The notes beneath the pieces are model-generated. The model was not told the DNA's origin. It saw only the letters and a program-made list of their open reading frames with translations, and did no database searches. Shown in pieces: positions 39,101 to 48,818 of a DNA stretch of 64,000 nt. The position numbers were made by a program, and so were the translations under genes. Origin of the DNA: Martinezella hainanensis (GTDB taxonomy: Bacteria; Pseudomonadota; Alphaproteobacteria; Rhizobiales; Rhizobiaceae); the NCBI RefSeq assembly GCF_900094555.1, contig NZ_FMAC01000004.1, positions 1 through 64,000 of the forward strand, read 5' to 3'. How positions within the stretch are numbered: the stretch's first letter is position 1; each line of letters begins with the position of its first letter.

Positions 39101-39352
39101 GTCGACCAGGTCAACAACGAACACTCCAGCCGCGGCGGCAAGACGGAAACGAAGTCGGCTATGGATCTCGCGCAGGAATCGATGGATCAACTCGTCAAGT
39201 TCGTCTCGCTGCTGCAATCAGGCGAAAAGGGCTTTTCCTCACGGCTGATCCCCGCCCAGCAGTTCGAATATGGCGGCGATTACGATCACCTCGCCCGCGT
39301 CTCGGAATGGTCGACGGCCGAAACCGAGCAGGAAGGCGGCGGCGATGAGTGA
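36161..39352 (+). CDS. addB: AddB subunit of the AddAB helicase-nuclease
   Basis: Alphaproteobacterial AddB, the second subunit of the RecBCD-like double-strand-break resection enzyme. It has about 1063 residues from ATG 36161; a TTG at 36149 inside murU is less likely. The N-terminal half is UvrD-like without a working Walker A, as in other alphaproteobacterial AddB proteins. The C-terminal PD-(D/E)XK nuclease is visible in ERGTLYHKIIDRFVREG and GADLIDYKTGYNP. The gene overlaps addA by eight bases. Confidence 0.93.
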   Translation: MAGGHRQRILTIPAGLPFLKTLAAALCDGRLTERFRHDPDDPLSLAKVSIFLPTRRAARVLRSEFVELLGGRSAILPVIRPLGETDDDSGYFEEALPETADLAQPLANTARLLELARLILAWRNKLPQIVRDIHSDSPLVAPASPADAIWLARNLAELIDSLETEDREWSELANLSAEDHALWWQLTAEFLRIASSFWPARLEELGKSSPARNRNAVLRAEVQRISTMRHPGPVIIAGSTGSVPATAELIAAVAALPQGVIVLPGLDLAMPEEDWQLVAPETSIGERVDPTTRSHPQYGLSLLLKRLRVTRRDVEPIADAAEVMQMRAQILSRALAPAKATSGWGKWRKTLAPDAIADAFADVALIEAANEREEATAIAIALRLALEKPGRNGGESQAALITPDRNLARRVTAELARFGITADDSAGTPLNATPQGTLLQLLLEASLRPGDPVAVVALLKHPLASFGLPAETHRPGVDALEILALRGGVANVDIGGLEALLDERVAEQANDRHAPQWRKALPPEAIEHARALARRVTVACEPLVSALSLPTSEGLLTLSDWAERTGRALEAAAVDERGSLAGLWSGEAGDTLASLLRDVIETDGQLEADGVQWIDIMAALCVGQAVKPRALSHPRLFIFGTLEARLQSVDTLILGGLNEGSWPGQTANNPFISRSMKTEIGLEPPERRIGQLAHDFEMANGTRDLIYSRALRQGSTPTVASRWLQRLIALGGEALEDAMKLRGDQYRHWAAMIDEGENQAPALRPAPKPPVELQPKSYSFSEVGRLRRDPYSIYARRVLRLDPVDPFNRDPGPAERGTLYHKIIDRFVREGHRAGTPDAALAMDRIIADLFDAERLPVHIDSVWRPRFREVARAFLAWEAERRAEVRQTATEVPAGVEIEPIGIRLTGVADRIDIKSDKGADLIDYKTGYNPSPPQARAMLDPQLALEAYALRAGAFRNIGALVPENLLYVRLRPGDRFKVDQVNNEHSSRGGKTETKSAMDLAQESMDQLVKFVSLLQSGEKGFSSRLIPAQQFEYGGDYDHLARVSEWSTAETEQEGGGDE

Positions 39353-42300
39353 TTTTTCCGCCGACGACATCGCTACTCTGCCGGAAAGCGACGATCCCGG
39401 CGTCTGGATCAGCTGGACGACCATCCAGCAATCGATCGCCTCCGACCCCGAACGCTCGGCCTGGGTCTCGGCCAATGCCGGCTCCGGCAAGACGCATGTG
39501 CTGACGCAGCGTGTCATCCGCCTGCTGCTATCGGGCGCGCGCCCTTCGGCCATCCTTTGCCTCACCTATACCAAGGCTGCGGCATCCGAAATGTCGAACC
39601 GCGTCTTCGACCGGCTGGCAGCCTGGGCGACGATGCCGGACGAAGAGCTGAAGACGCGCATTGCCGATATCGAAGGCAGGGAGCCGGATCTCTTCAAGCT
39701 TGCCGAGGCGCGCCGGCTCTTTGCCAAGGCGTTGGAAACGCCGGGCGGGCTGAAGATCCAGACCATCCATGCCTTCTGTGAAGCCCTGCTGCATCAATTC
39801 CCGCTCGAGGCCAACGTTGCCGGGCATTTCTCCGTTCTCGACGATCGGGCGGCCGAAGTCCTGCTCGACGATGCACGCCGTGCGCTGCTGACCTCGACGA
39901 CGCCCCATGGCGATGCCGAACTGGCGCGGGCCTTCGACTTTGTGCTCGACCTCGGCGACGAATCCGGGCTCGAGACGCTGCTCGGCGATATCGTCGCCAA
40001 TCGCAATGCTATCAGGCGTTTTACCGAAGGTGCCGAGCGCAAGGGCGGCATCGAGGCCGCGTTGCTTGCTCGGCTTGGCCTTTCGCCCGGCGAGACGGAA
40101 ACGAGCATTGCGGAGCAATACTGGCCGCTGCCGGGCCTCTCCGGCGCGACGCTGGAGCTTTACCTCAGACTCGCCGACGATAAGGGCGGCGCCAAGGCCC
40201 AGGAGGTGGCTTACGCACTACGCCTTGCCAAGCGCGAGACAGATCCGATCGCGCGCGCCGAAATCCTCGAAAGAGCCGTGCTGACCGCCAAGGGCGAACC
40301 GAAGTCGGACAGCCAGTTCTTCGTCAAGGCGATGCTTGCGGATGCGCCGGCACTGGCCGATGCCGTGGCTGAAGCGCGCGCCCATGTCGTTGCCTGCCGC
40401 GACCGGCTGAAGCTGATGCGGATGTATCGCGCCACGCATGCCGCCCTCATCCTCGCCGATCGCCTGAACCGCGACTATGAGGAGCTGAAGAAGCGGCGCA
40501 GCCAGCTCGATTTCGAAGACCTCATCACCCGCACGGCCGATCTTCTGACCAAGAAGGATGTCGGACCGTGGATTCACTACAAGCTGGATCAGGGCATCGA
40601 CCACATTCTGGTGGACGAGGCGCAGGATACCAGCCCGATCCAGTGGAGCGTCATCCAGTCGCTGGCGGAGGATTTCTTCTCCGGTGACAGCGCCCGGCCG
40701 ACACTGCGCACGATCTTTGCCGTCGGCGACGAGAAGCAGTCGATCTATTCGTTCCAGGGCGCCCGTCCCGAGCGCTTTTCCGAGGAGAGCGACCGCACGC
40801 GGCGACGCGTGGCGGCGAGCGGCCAGCAATTCTCGTCGATCCGGCTGCCCCTCTCCTTCCGCTCGACGGCCGATGTGCTCGGCGCGGTCGACCATGTCTT
40901 CACCAGCCCGGAGAATGCCCGGGGCCTCAGCGCCGTCAACGAACCCGTGGTGCATCGCTCCAGCCGTATCGGCCATCCCGGCGCCGTCGATCTCTGGGAG
41001 ATGATCGCGCCGGAACCGGCGGCCAAGGAGGAGGATTGGACGGCACCTTTCGATTCGACGCCGGAAAGTGCGCCCGCCGCCATTCTGGCACGGCGGATGG
41101 CGCACATGATCGGCAATCTCGTTGGCCGGGAAAAGATCATCGAGAAGGGCAAGGCCCGTTTCATCGAGGCCGGCGACATTCTGGTGCTGGTGCGCAAGCG
41201 CGACAGCTTCGTCAACGCGCTGACCCGCGCCCTGAAGCGACGTGGCAACATTCCCGTCGCCGGCGCCGACAGATTGGTGCTGACCAGCCATATCGCCATT
41301 CAGGATCTTCTGGCGCTCGGCCGCTTCCTGCTGCTGCCGGAGGACGATCTTTCGCTTTGTGCCCTGCTGAAGAGCCCCTTGTTCGACCTCAGCGAAGAGG
41401 ATGTCTTTGCCGTTGCGGCCTATCGCGCCGACGAAGAAAGTGTCTGGGGGCAACTGCAGACCTTTGCAAAGGATGGCCATGAGCGCTTCAGTCAGGTGGT
41501 CGAACGCCTGAGAACCTTCCTTGCTATGTCGAAGAGCCTTCCGGTCCACGATTTCTATGCGCGCGTGCTCGGCAGCTTCGGCGGCAGACGGCAGTTTCTG
41601 GCGCGGCTCGGCACCGAGGTCAGCGATATCCTCGACGAATTCCTGACCTTCACGCTCGATCACGAGACGAGCGGCCTGCCCGGCCTGCAATCCTTCATCT
41701 CGACGCTGGAACTGGAAGCGCCGACGGTCAAGCGCGAGCAGGACAAGGGCCGCAACGAAGTGCGGATTATGACGGTGCATGCCTCGAAGGGGCTGGAGGC
41801 ACCGATCGTCTTCCTCGTCGATGGCGGCGGCAAGGCTTTCACCCACACGCATCTGCCGAAGATGCGGCTGATCGAAACCAGAGGAGATGAGATCCCGCTG
41901 CCGGTCTGGGTTCCGGTCTCGGCCCTTGCCAATTCGCTGACGCAGGCCGATACCGCGCGACTGCAGGCGCTAGCGGAGGAAGAATATCGCCGCCTGCTCT
42001 ATGTCGGCATGACGCGCGCCGCCGATAGGCTGATCATCTGCGGCTATCGCGGCATCCGCGAAAATGCCGATACCTGGCACGCCATGATTTCCGCAGCGTT
42101 GCGTGGGGATGAGCTGCACTGCGCACAGAAGACCTTCACCGGACCTGACGGCGACTGGGAGGGGTTGAGCTGGCGGGTTGCCCAGGTCCAGCTCGAATTC
42201 GAGACCGCTAGGGAGCATGAAAAGCGTTCCGAGCGCGTTGGTCTGCCTGACAGTCTCCATCGGCCGCTGCCGCCGCAAAAAAGCCTGCCGCGGCCGCTCA

Positions 42301-42911
42301 GCCCATCCGGCGTCGGCACCGTCATCGATGAGGAAGCCGACGATCTGCTGGTGACTTCAGCGCTCTTCGGCGAGAAAGCCAAGTCGGATCGCGCCCTGCA
42401 AAAGGGCCGCTTCGTCCACCGGATGCTGCAGACCTTGCCCGAGATCGCACCGGAGGAGCGCGCCGATGCCGCCCGACGCTATGCCGAGCGCGCCGCGCGC
42501 TTCTGGCCGCAGGCCGAACGGGATGCACTGATCCATTCCGTCATGGCGCTACTGTCGCATCCGGATCTGCAGGGCACGTTCAGCACCCACGCGCAGGCGG
42601 AAGTCTCGATCATGGGCACGCTGAAGCTCGGCAGCCAGTCCTATGCCGTCTCCGGCCGCATCGACCGGCTCGCAGTGCTGGACGATCGCGTGGTCGTCCT
42701 CGACTACAAGACGAATCGCGTGCCGCCTGGCGAGGAACGCACCATTCCCTTCGCCCACCGCGCCCAGCTGGCGATCTACCGTGAGATCCTTTCGCCGCTC
42801 TATCCGGGAAAACGCGTCGACTGCATGCTGGTCTATACCGAAAATGCCTCGATCCATACGCTGTCCGACCAGGCACTCGCATTGGCGCTTGCGGAGCTCA
42901 AGACAAAGTGA
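39345..42911 (+). CDS. addA: AddA helicase-nuclease subunit
   Basis: UvrD-family helicase with a C-terminal nuclease, 1188 residues. The start at 39345 lies inside the end of addB with GGAAGG upstream. Motifs in order: Q-type SDPERSAWVSANAGSGKTHVL (Walker A), CLTYTKAAASEM, DHILVDEAQDTSPIQW (motif II), VGDEKQSIYSFQGARP (III), IMTVHASKGLEAPIV (V), RLLYVGMTRAADRLII (VI) and nuclease VVVLDYKTNR. It works with AddB to process breaks up to Chi-like sites for RecA loading. Confidence 0.95.
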   Translation: MSDFSADDIATLPESDDPGVWISWTTIQQSIASDPERSAWVSANAGSGKTHVLTQRVIRLLLSGARPSAILCLTYTKAAASEMSNRVFDRLAAWATMPDEELKTRIADIEGREPDLFKLAEARRLFAKALETPGGLKIQTIHAFCEALLHQFPLEANVAGHFSVLDDRAAEVLLDDARRALLTSTTPHGDAELARAFDFVLDLGDESGLETLLGDIVANRNAIRRFTEGAERKGGIEAALLARLGLSPGETETSIAEQYWPLPGLSGATLELYLRLADDKGGAKAQEVAYALRLAKRETDPIARAEILERAVLTAKGEPKSDSQFFVKAMLADAPALADAVAEARAHVVACRDRLKLMRMYRATHAALILADRLNRDYEELKKRRSQLDFEDLITRTADLLTKKDVGPWIHYKLDQGIDHILVDEAQDTSPIQWSVIQSLAEDFFSGDSARPTLRTIFAVGDEKQSIYSFQGARPERFSEESDRTRRRVAASGQQFSSIRLPLSFRSTADVLGAVDHVFTSPENARGLSAVNEPVVHRSSRIGHPGAVDLWEMIAPEPAAKEEDWTAPFDSTPESAPAAILARRMAHMIGNLVGREKIIEKGKARFIEAGDILVLVRKRDSFVNALTRALKRRGNIPVAGADRLVLTSHIAIQDLLALGRFLLLPEDDLSLCALLKSPLFDLSEEDVFAVAAYRADEESVWGQLQTFAKDGHERFSQVVERLRTFLAMSKSLPVHDFYARVLGSFGGRRQFLARLGTEVSDILDEFLTFTLDHETSGLPGLQSFISTLELEAPTVKREQDKGRNEVRIMTVHASKGLEAPIVFLVDGGGKAFTHTHLPKMRLIETRGDEIPLPVWVPVSALANSLTQADTARLQALAEEEYRRLLYVGMTRAADRLIICGYRGIRENADTWHAMISAALRGDELHCAQKTFTGPDGDWEGLSWRVAQVQLEFETAREHEKRSERVGLPDSLHRPLPPQKSLPRPLSPSGVGTVIDEEADDLLVTSALFGEKAKSDRALQKGRFVHRMLQTLPEIAPEERADAARRYAERAARFWPQAERDALIHSVMALLSHPDLQGTFSTHAQAEVSIMGTLKLGSQSYAVSGRIDRLAVLDDRVVVLDYKTNRVPPGEERTIPFAHRAQLAIYREILSPLYPGKRVDCMLVYTENASIHTLSDQALALALAELKTK

Positions 42912-42986
42912 AATACCAAATATTGAAATTTGGGCACCGCACCATCACATATCTAGCAACCCGCAAATTCTGGTAAGGAGCAGCCT

Positions 42987-43307
42987 ATGGCTACCGTTAA
43001 AGTCGATACCTCCAACTTCGCCACCGAAGTGCTGCAGTCTGCAGAGCCTGTCGTCGTTGATTTCTGGGCCGAATGGTGCGGTCCGTGCAAGATGATCGCC
43101 CCGGCTCTGGAAGAACTCGCCGTGCAGTTCGAAGGCAAGGTCAAGGTCGCCAAGCTCAATATCGACGAAAACCCGGAACTGGCCGCCCAGTTCGGCGTTC
43201 GCTCGATCCCGACGCTTGCCATGTTCAAGGCCGGCGAAGTCGCTGACATCAAGGTCGGTGCCGCCCCCAAGACGGCCCTGCAGAACTGGATCTCCAGCGC
43301 AGCCTGA
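42987..43307 (+). CDS. trxA: Thioredoxin 1
   Basis: Cytosolic disulfide reductase of 106 residues. The active site WCGPC has Cys31 and Cys34, and the cis-proline loop is [10 protein letters not shown] strong AAGGAG lies seven bases before the ATG. It follows addA by 75 bases and ends in a clear terminator, closing the divL-to-trxA run. Confidence 0.97.
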   Translation: MATVKVDTSNFATEVLQSAEPVVVDFWAEWCGPCKMIAPALEELAVQFEGKVKVAKLNIDENPELAAQFGVRSIPTLAMFKAGEVADIKVGAAPKTALQNWISSAA

Positions 43308-43328
43308 TCGGTATCGATCGCATGAGAC

Positions 43329-43360
43329 AAAAAAGCCCCGCTTCGGTGGGGCTTTTTTGT
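43329..43360 (+). terminator. Rho-independent terminator after trxA
   Basis: AAAAAAGCCCCGC, loop TTCG, GTGGGGCTTTTTT: a stable stem with a T run, also usable from the minus strand. Confidence 0.88.
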
Positions 43361-43445
43361 TGGTTGGAGAGCACGGTCATCCTCGCCCTTCAAGGCTTCT
43401 CACCCCAGCAACCGTGTCGTGTTTGCGCTTGCCACATGACCGCCC

Positions 43446-43551
43446 GATCCTTCGACGAGCTCAGGATAAGGGCGGAGCAAGTTGAGAGCCAGATAAGGGA
43501 GCAGCCCTCATGGTGAGGAGGCCCGCAGGGCCGTCTCCAACCACGAGGGCG
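43446..43551. repeat. Dispersed repeat, family 3, copy 2
   Basis: CCTTCGACGAGCTCAGG (43449-43465) is followed by the 52-base block 43500-43551 (AGCAGCCCTCATGGTGAGG ... CACGAGGGCG) shared with 23279-23330. The copy ends just before the folC stop codon. The 260-base gap between trxA and folC otherwise holds only the trxA terminator. Confidence 0.8.
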
Positions 43552-43567
43552 GGTGGTGAACAGCGAC

Positions 43568-44920
43568 TTACCGCGGCGGCGTGCCGTTGTCTGCAAGAAC
43601 ATCGCCGACGAGATAAAGCGAACCGCCGATCAGAATGCGTGGGGCCGGCACATTCGGCACCGCTTGAGCCTTGATCGCATCCAAAGCCTCAACAACGCTG
43701 GACATCGGCTCGGCGATGAGGCCGGCATCATAGGCGGCATTCGCCAGAATGACCGGATCGGTCATGGCATCGCTGCCGCGGATCGGCACGCAATAGACCT
43801 TCTCCGCAAGACCGGCAAAGGCCTGGAAATATCCCACAGGGTCCTTGGTATTGATCATACCGATGATCAGGAACAGCGGCCGCGGCTGTCGCTCCTCAAA
43901 ATTGGCCATAGCCTCGGCGATGACTTCGCCGGCGCCGGGATTATGACCGCCATCGACCCAGATCTCGGCGCGCTCGGGCGCATGCTGCATCAGCTCGCCT
44001 TCTGTCAGCCGCTGCAGGCGCCCCGGCCATTCGACCGAGGTCATCGCCTTTTCCATCATCGTTTCGGTGACGACGAAACCGGCGGCCTTGACCGCACGGA
44101 TGGCGGCGGCGGCATTGCCATATTGGTGGCGACCCGGCAGGCGCGGCAGCGGCAGGTCGGCAAGACCAAACTCGTCCTGATAGACCAGCTTGCCATATTC
44201 CTCATGGGCCGAAAAATCCTGACCAAAGACGGCGGTCGGGCAACGGAGCCGCTCGGCCGTCGAGATCAGCACGTCAAGTGCTGCATCATATTCCTGATGG
44301 CCGATGACGACCGGATGGCCCGGCTTCATGATGCCGGCCTTTTCGGCCGCGATCAGTTCGACGCGATCGCCGAGATAGGGCTGATGATCGAGCGAAATCG
44401 GCATGATGACCGATGCGGCCGGATCGGAAAGGACGTTGGTGGCGTCGAAGCGACCGCCAAGGCCGACCTCGATCACGGCAATATCGGCCGGATGCTCGGC
44501 AAAGAGAAGGAAGGTCGCGGCCGTCAAAATTTCAAAGACGGTGATCTTCTGTCCGTCATTGGCCTTGGCGATGCGCCTCAGCACATCGGCAAACACGGCA
44601 TCGTCGACGAGCTTGCCGCGACCACCCTTGACGCCGATGCGATAGCGCTCATGCCAATTGACGAGGTGCGGCGAGGCGTGGACATGTACGCTGTAGCCGC
44701 CGGCTTCGAGCAGCGCGCGGCAGAAGGCCGTGACGGAGCCCTTGCCATTGGTGCCGGCGACATGGATCACCGGCGGCAATTTCTGATGAGGATTGCCAAG
44801 GACGTCGAGCAGCCGGGTTATTCTCTCCAGAGAAAGATCGAAGCCCTTGGGGTGCAACCCCATGAGCTTCTCGATCTCGCGTGCTGCCTCGCTCATTGCG
44901 GACTGGTCCATAGACGTCAT
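43568..44920 (-). CDS. folC: Folylpolyglutamate/dihydrofolate synthase
   Basis: Mur-ligase-family enzyme adding glutamate to dihydropteroate and folates. Length is 450 residues. The P-loop is VAGTNGKGSVTAFC. SPHLVNWHERYRI, EVGLGGRFDATNV and WVDGGHNPGAGEV are family motifs. GGAGG six bases before ATG 44920 fixes the start. It follows accD by 32 bases, the order common in rhizobia. Confidence 0.95.
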   Translation of the reverse strand: MTSMDQSAMSEAAREIEKLMGLHPKGFDLSLERITRLLDVLGNPHQKLPPVIHVAGTNGKGSVTAFCRALLEAGGYSVHVHASPHLVNWHERYRIGVKGGRGKLVDDAVFADVLRRIAKANDGQKITVFEILTAATFLLFAEHPADIAVIEVGLGGRFDATNVLSDPAASVIMPISLDHQPYLGDRVELIAAEKAGIMKPGHPVVIGHQEYDAALDVLISTAERLRCPTAVFGQDFSAHEEYGKLVYQDEFGLADLPLPRLPGRHQYGNAAAAIRAVKAAGFVVTETMMEKAMTSVEWPGRLQRLTEGELMQHAPERAEIWVDGGHNPGAGEVIAEAMANFEERQPRPLFLIIGMINTKDPVGYFQAFAGLAEKVYCVPIRGSDAMTDPVILANAAYDAGLIAEPMSSVVEALDAIKAQAVPNVPAPRILIGGSLYLVGDVLADNGTPPR

Positions 44921-44952
44921 CCCGCACCTCCGCCCATCGGCAATCTATAATG

Positions 44953-45864
44953 TCAGGCGCTCGCTGCCACCGGCAGTGCAGCGCCATTCTTGCTCTTGGC
45001 CGACACATCGTTTGCCGGCGCCTTGGTCAGGATCTTCAGAAGCGTCGCCAGGGTGTCCGGAATGTCGTGACGCTTGACGACCATGTCCACCATGCCGTGC
45101 TCCAGCAGATATTCCGAGGTCTGGAAGCCCTCGGGAAGCTTTTCGCGCAGCGTCTGCTCGATCACGCGTTTGCCGGCAAAGCCGATTTCAGCGCCGGGTT
45201 CGGCCAGATGAATGTCACCCAGCATGGCATAGGAGGCCGTGACGCCGCCGGTGGTCGGGTTGGTCAGAACCACGACGTAGGGCTGGCCTGCTTCCTTCAG
45301 CATGTCGACGGCAACGGTCGTGCGCGGCAGCTGCATCAGCGACAGGATACCTTCCTGCATGCGGGCGCCGCCCGAGGCCGGGAACATGACCAGCGGACAT
45401 TTCTCGGCGATGGCACGCTCGAAGGCCTTCACGATGGCTTCGCCGGCGGCCATGCCGAGCGAGCCGCCGATGAAGTTGAACTCATGCACGACGGCGACGA
45501 GCTTCAACCCGCGAACCTTGCCGATGCCGGAAAGGATCGTGTCTTCCTGCTCGGTCTTGATGCGGCTGTCCTTGAGGCGATCGATGTATTTCTTCGAATC
45601 GCGAAATTTCAACGGATCCTGCGCGACCTTCGGCTGCGGCAAGGCTTCATATTCGCCGTTGTCGAAAAGATCGGCAAGGCGAGCCTTGGCCGGCATCTTC
45701 ATATGGAAACCGGAAGCGGGGATGACCCACTTGTTGCCTTCCAGATCCTTGTGGAAGACCATCTCGCCCGTTTCCGGGCACTTGATCCAGAGATTCTCCG
45801 GAACCTCGCGACGGCCCAGCATGGAATTGATCCGCGGGCGGACGTAGTTCGTGATCCAGTTCAA
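44953..45864 (-). CDS. accD: Acetyl-CoA carboxylase carboxyltransferase, beta subunit
   Basis: Beta subunit of the carboxyltransferase for malonyl-CoA formation, 303 residues. I place the start at TTG 45864, with GGAG seven bases upstream; the frame stays open a further 176 codons into trpA but that part has no family match. [17 protein letters not shown] and [12 protein letters not shown] carry the crotonase-type active site. The N-terminal zinc ribbon is degenerate: only one cysteine remains ([12 protein letters not shown] ... [11 protein letters not shown]) where the E. coli protein has four. Confidence 0.94.
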   Translation of the reverse strand: MNWITNYVRPRINSMLGRREVPENLWIKCPETGEMVFHKDLEGNKWVIPASGFHMKMPAKARLADLFDNGEYEALPQPKVAQDPLKFRDSKKYIDRLKDSRIKTEQEDTILSGIGKVRGLKLVAVVHEFNFIGGSLGMAAGEAIVKAFERAIAEKCPLVMFPASGGARMQEGILSLMQLPRTTVAVDMLKEAGQPYVVVLTNPTTGGVTASYAMLGDIHLAEPGAEIGFAGKRVIEQTLREKLPEGFQTSEYLLEHGMVDMVVKRHDIPDTLATLLKILTKAPANDVSAKSKNGAALPVAASA

Positions 45865-45971
45865 TTCGAAACTCCTAATCGACGAATGTATCGATAACCC
45901 AGTCGCCACCAAATGCCCATAGGCCTTTTCCTCAATCCGCAGAGGATTGATTGCTGGCCTATATGGGTAAA

Positions 45972-46811
45972 CTATTCGGCGGCAACAAGGCGGGCGGAAC
46001 GGGTGCCTGTCGACAGGCCGCGCACCAGGGTCGCAACCGCCTGGATGGTGTCTGGCGTCGCCTTGCCATCCTTGCTGAGGCTGGTCGCGATCTGGTTGAC
46101 GATGGCAGTGCCGACGACAACGCCATCGGCCGCAGCGCCGATCAGCTTGGCATGCTCGGCCGTCTTGACGCCGAAACCGACGCAAACCGGCAGTTCGGTA
46201 TGCTGCTTGATGCGCTTGACAGCGCCTGAAACCAGCGATGGATCCGGCAGCGCCGAACCGGTGATGCCGTTCATCGAGACGTAATAGACGAAACCCGTCG
46301 TGTTCTTCAAAACCGTCGGCAGGCGCTTGTCGTCGGTGGTCGGCGTTGCCAGACGGATGAAGTTGATGCCCTTGCGGATGGCCGGAATGCAAAGCTCGTC
46401 GTCCATTTCCGGCGGCAGGTCGACGACAATGAGGCCGTCGATGCCGGCGGCGATCGCATCGTCCAGGAACTTTTCGACGCCGTAGATGTAGATCGGATTG
46501 TAATAGCCCATCATGACGATCGGCGTATCCGCATCGACTTTACGGAAATCGGCCGCGAGCTGCAGCGTCTTCTTCAGCGTCTGGCCGGCCTTCAGGGCGC
46601 GCTGGCCGGCAAGCTGGATCGCCGGGCCGTCGGCCATGGGATCGGAAAAGGGCATGCCGAGCTCGATGACGTCGGCGCCGGCTTCCGGTAGCGCCTTCAT
46701 GATGCCGAGCGAAGTCTCGTAATCGGGATCGCCACCCATGAAATAGGTGACGAGTGCCGGGCGGCCTTCAGCCTTCAGAGCGGCGAAGCGTTTGTCCATA
46801 CGTGCGGTCAT
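45972..46811 (-). CDS. trpA: Tryptophan synthase alpha subunit
   Basis: Cleaves indole-3-glycerol phosphate and passes indole to TrpB. Length is 279 residues from ATG 46811, ten bases after the trpB stop; ATG 46799 is an alternative. The catalytic pair is Glu50 and Asp61 in [26 protein letters not shown] and [13 protein letters not shown] also fit. It is the last trp gene in the trpF-trpB-trpA unit. Confidence 0.96.
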   Translation of the reverse strand: MTARMDKRFAALKAEGRPALVTYFMGGDPDYETSLGIMKALPEAGADVIELGMPFSDPMADGPAIQLAGQRALKAGQTLKKTLQLAADFRKVDADTPIVMMGYYNPIYIYGVEKFLDDAIAAGIDGLIVVDLPPEMDDELCIPAIRKGINFIRLATPTTDDKRLPTVLKNTTGFVYYVSMNGITGSALPDPSLVSGAVKRIKQHTELPVCVGFGVKTAEHAKLIGAAADGVVVGTAIVNQIATSLSKDGKATPDTIQAVATLVRGLSTGTRSARLVAAE

Positions 46812-46821
46812 GGCGTCTAAC

Positions 46822-48036
46822 TCACATTCCCAGAATCTTGCCGACGGTGAAGATGTCCTTGTCACCACGGCCGGAGAGGTTCATCAGGATGATCTCGTCC
46901 TTGCCCATCTTCGGGGCGCGCTTGATCACCTCGGCGAGCGCATGGCTCGGCTCGAGCGCCGGAATGATGCCTTCGAGGCGCGTCAACGTCTGGAAGGCTT
47001 CCAGAGCCTCGTGGTCCATGATCGGAACATATTCGGCGCGGCCGATATCGTTCAGCCAGGAATGTTCCGGACCGATGCCGGGATAGTCGAGGCCGGCCGA
47101 AATGGAATGACCTTCCTTGATCTGGCCGTCGCCGTCCTGCAGCAGGTAGGTGCGATTGCCATGCAGCACGCCGGGCGAACCGGCGGTGATGGAGGCGCAA
47201 TGCTCGTCACCTTGCAGACCCTTGCCGCCAGCTTCGACGCCGACGATCTTGACGCCCTCGTCATCGAGGAAGGGATGGAAGATGCCAATGGCGTTCGAGC
47301 CGCCGCCGACGGCCGCAACGACGAGATCCGGCAGGCGGCCTTCGGCCTCCAGGATCTGCGCGCGGGCTTCGGTGCCGATCACGGCCTGAAAATCGCGGAC
47401 CATTTCCGGATAGGGATGCGGACCGGCAGCCGTGCCGATCAGGTAATAGGTGTCGTCGACATTGGTAACCCAGTCGCGCAGCGCTTCGTTCATCGCATCC
47501 TTGAGCGTGCCGCTGCCGGCCGTCACCGGGATGACCTCTGCGCCCAGCAGCTTCATGCGGAAGACGTTCGGCGCCTGGCGCTCGACATCAGTCGCACCCA
47601 TGTAGACGACGCAGGGAAGGCCGAAGCGGGCGGCGACGGTCGCAGAGGCGACGCCATGCTGGCCGGCACCGGTTTCAGCGATGATGCGGGTCTTGCCCAT
47701 GCGCTTGGCGAGCAGGATCTGGCCAATGCAATTGTTGATCTTGTGCGAGCCGGTGTGGTTCAGCTCTTCGCGCTTGAAATAGATCTTCGCGCCGCCAAGC
47801 TCGGCCGTGAGGCGCTCGGCGAAATAAAGCGGGCTCGGGCGGCCAATATAGTGCGTGCCGAGAGACTTCAGCTCCGCCTGGAAGGCCGGATCGTCCTTCG
47901 CCTTTGCCCATTCCTCCTGCAGGTCCAGGATCAGCGGCATGAGCGTTTCGGCAACGAAACGACCGCCGTAAATGCCGAAACGGCCATCCTCATCGGGGCC
48001 GGAGCGGAAGGAATTAGGTTTAGGCGTCTGGTTCAC
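46822..48036 (-). CDS. trpB: Tryptophan synthase beta subunit
   Basis: PLP enzyme joining indole and serine. Length is 404 residues. The PLP lysine is Lys99 in [24 protein letters not shown] and [14 protein letters not shown] are family motifs. It begins at a GTG that overlaps the trpF stop by four bases (GTGA), with GGGAG six bases upstream, so the two are translationally coupled. Confidence 0.97.
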   Translation of the reverse strand: MNQTPKPNSFRSGPDEDGRFGIYGGRFVAETLMPLILDLQEEWAKAKDDPAFQAELKSLGTHYIGRPSPLYFAERLTAELGGAKIYFKREELNHTGSHKINNCIGQILLAKRMGKTRIIAETGAGQHGVASATVAARFGLPCVVYMGATDVERQAPNVFRMKLLGAEVIPVTAGSGTLKDAMNEALRDWVTNVDDTYYLIGTAAGPHPYPEMVRDFQAVIGTEARAQILEAEGRLPDLVVAAVGGGSNAIGIFHPFLDDEGVKIVGVEAGGKGLQGDEHCASITAGSPGVLHGNRTYLLQDGDGQIKEGHSISAGLDYPGIGPEHSWLNDIGRAEYVPIMDHEALEAFQTLTRLEGIIPALEPSHALAEVIKRAPKMGKDEIILMNLSGRGDKDIFTVGKILGM

Positions 48037-48707
48037 TTTCTACTCCCTGCTGCCGGTTCCGGCAGGCATGCTTCTGCAAAAGCGTCGAAAAACTGGTCGA
48101 TCTTGCCGAGATCCTTCACACCGGGTGCACTTTCAAGCGCGGAGGAAAGATCGATACCGCTGGCCTTGGTGGAAGCCAGCGCCTCGGCGACATTGTCCTT
48201 GTTGACGCCGCCCGACAGCATGTAATCCACGCTATCGTCGAGCCAGCTCATCAGGCTCCAATCGAAGGATACGCCGTTTCCGCCCGGCAGCACAGAACCG
48301 GCGGGCGGCTTGGCATCGAAGAGGAAGCGGTCGGCAATGCCGATATAGGATTCCACCCGCTTCAGGTCATCGGCCTCGCGCACCGACATGGCCTTCATGA
48401 CGGGGACATTATAGACCGCTTTGATGGTGAGCACACGCTCCGGGCTTTCGTTGCCATGGAGCTGCAGCATATCCGGCTTCACCAGCGACATGATCTCATC
48501 GAGATCGTCATTGGTGGGATTGACCGTGACGGCAACGATCTTCGCCTTGCCGCGGGCGCGCTCGGCCAGCTGGCCGGCGAGATCCGGCTCGATATAGCGC
48601 GGGCTCTTTTCAAAGAAGATAAAGCCGATATGGGTGGCGCCGCGCTCAAGAGCACGATCCACCGCTTCCGGCGTCTTCAGACCACAAATTTTGACATCGG
48701 GGTTCAT
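48033..48707 (-). CDS. trpF: Phosphoribosylanthranilate isomerase
   Basis: Third committed step of tryptophan synthesis. A 224-residue (beta-alpha)8 barrel with the general-base Cys8 in [10 protein letters not shown], and [16 protein letters not shown] and [14 protein letters not shown]. It is the first gene of trpFBA. trpE, trpG, trpD and trpC are not here, the usual split in rhizobia. The upstream gap (48708-48818) contains a GCCTAAA/TTTAGGC inverted repeat but no leader peptide rich in Trp that I can see. Confidence 0.95.
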   Translation of the reverse strand: MNPDVKICGLKTPEAVDRALERGATHIGFIFFEKSPRYIEPDLAGQLAERARGKAKIVAVTVNPTNDDLDEIMSLVKPDMLQLHGNESPERVLTIKAVYNVPVMKAMSVREADDLKRVESYIGIADRFLFDAKPPAGSVLPGGNGVSFDWSLMSWLDDSVDYMLSGGVNKDNVAEALASTKASGIDLSSALESAPGVKDLGKIDQFFDAFAEACLPEPAAGSRK

Positions 48708-48818
48708 GGCAGCGGAGTGACACGAAATTTCGAAAGAGTCGAGCCTAAAGGCGACGATCGAGCGCGCTTTTTAGGCCTGTGACCCACTCAACGACCCTTT
48801 GAAACAACGGTTCGCTCT

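Noticed and set aside
45865..46392. Upstream extension of the accD frame by 176 codons
   Set aside because: The extension lies mostly within trpA and has no AccD similarity; TTG 45864 has a good ribosome site and gives family length.
48708..48818. Tryptophan attenuator before trpFBA
   Set aside because: No Trp-rich leader peptide or terminator/antiterminator pair seen, only one short inverted repeat.
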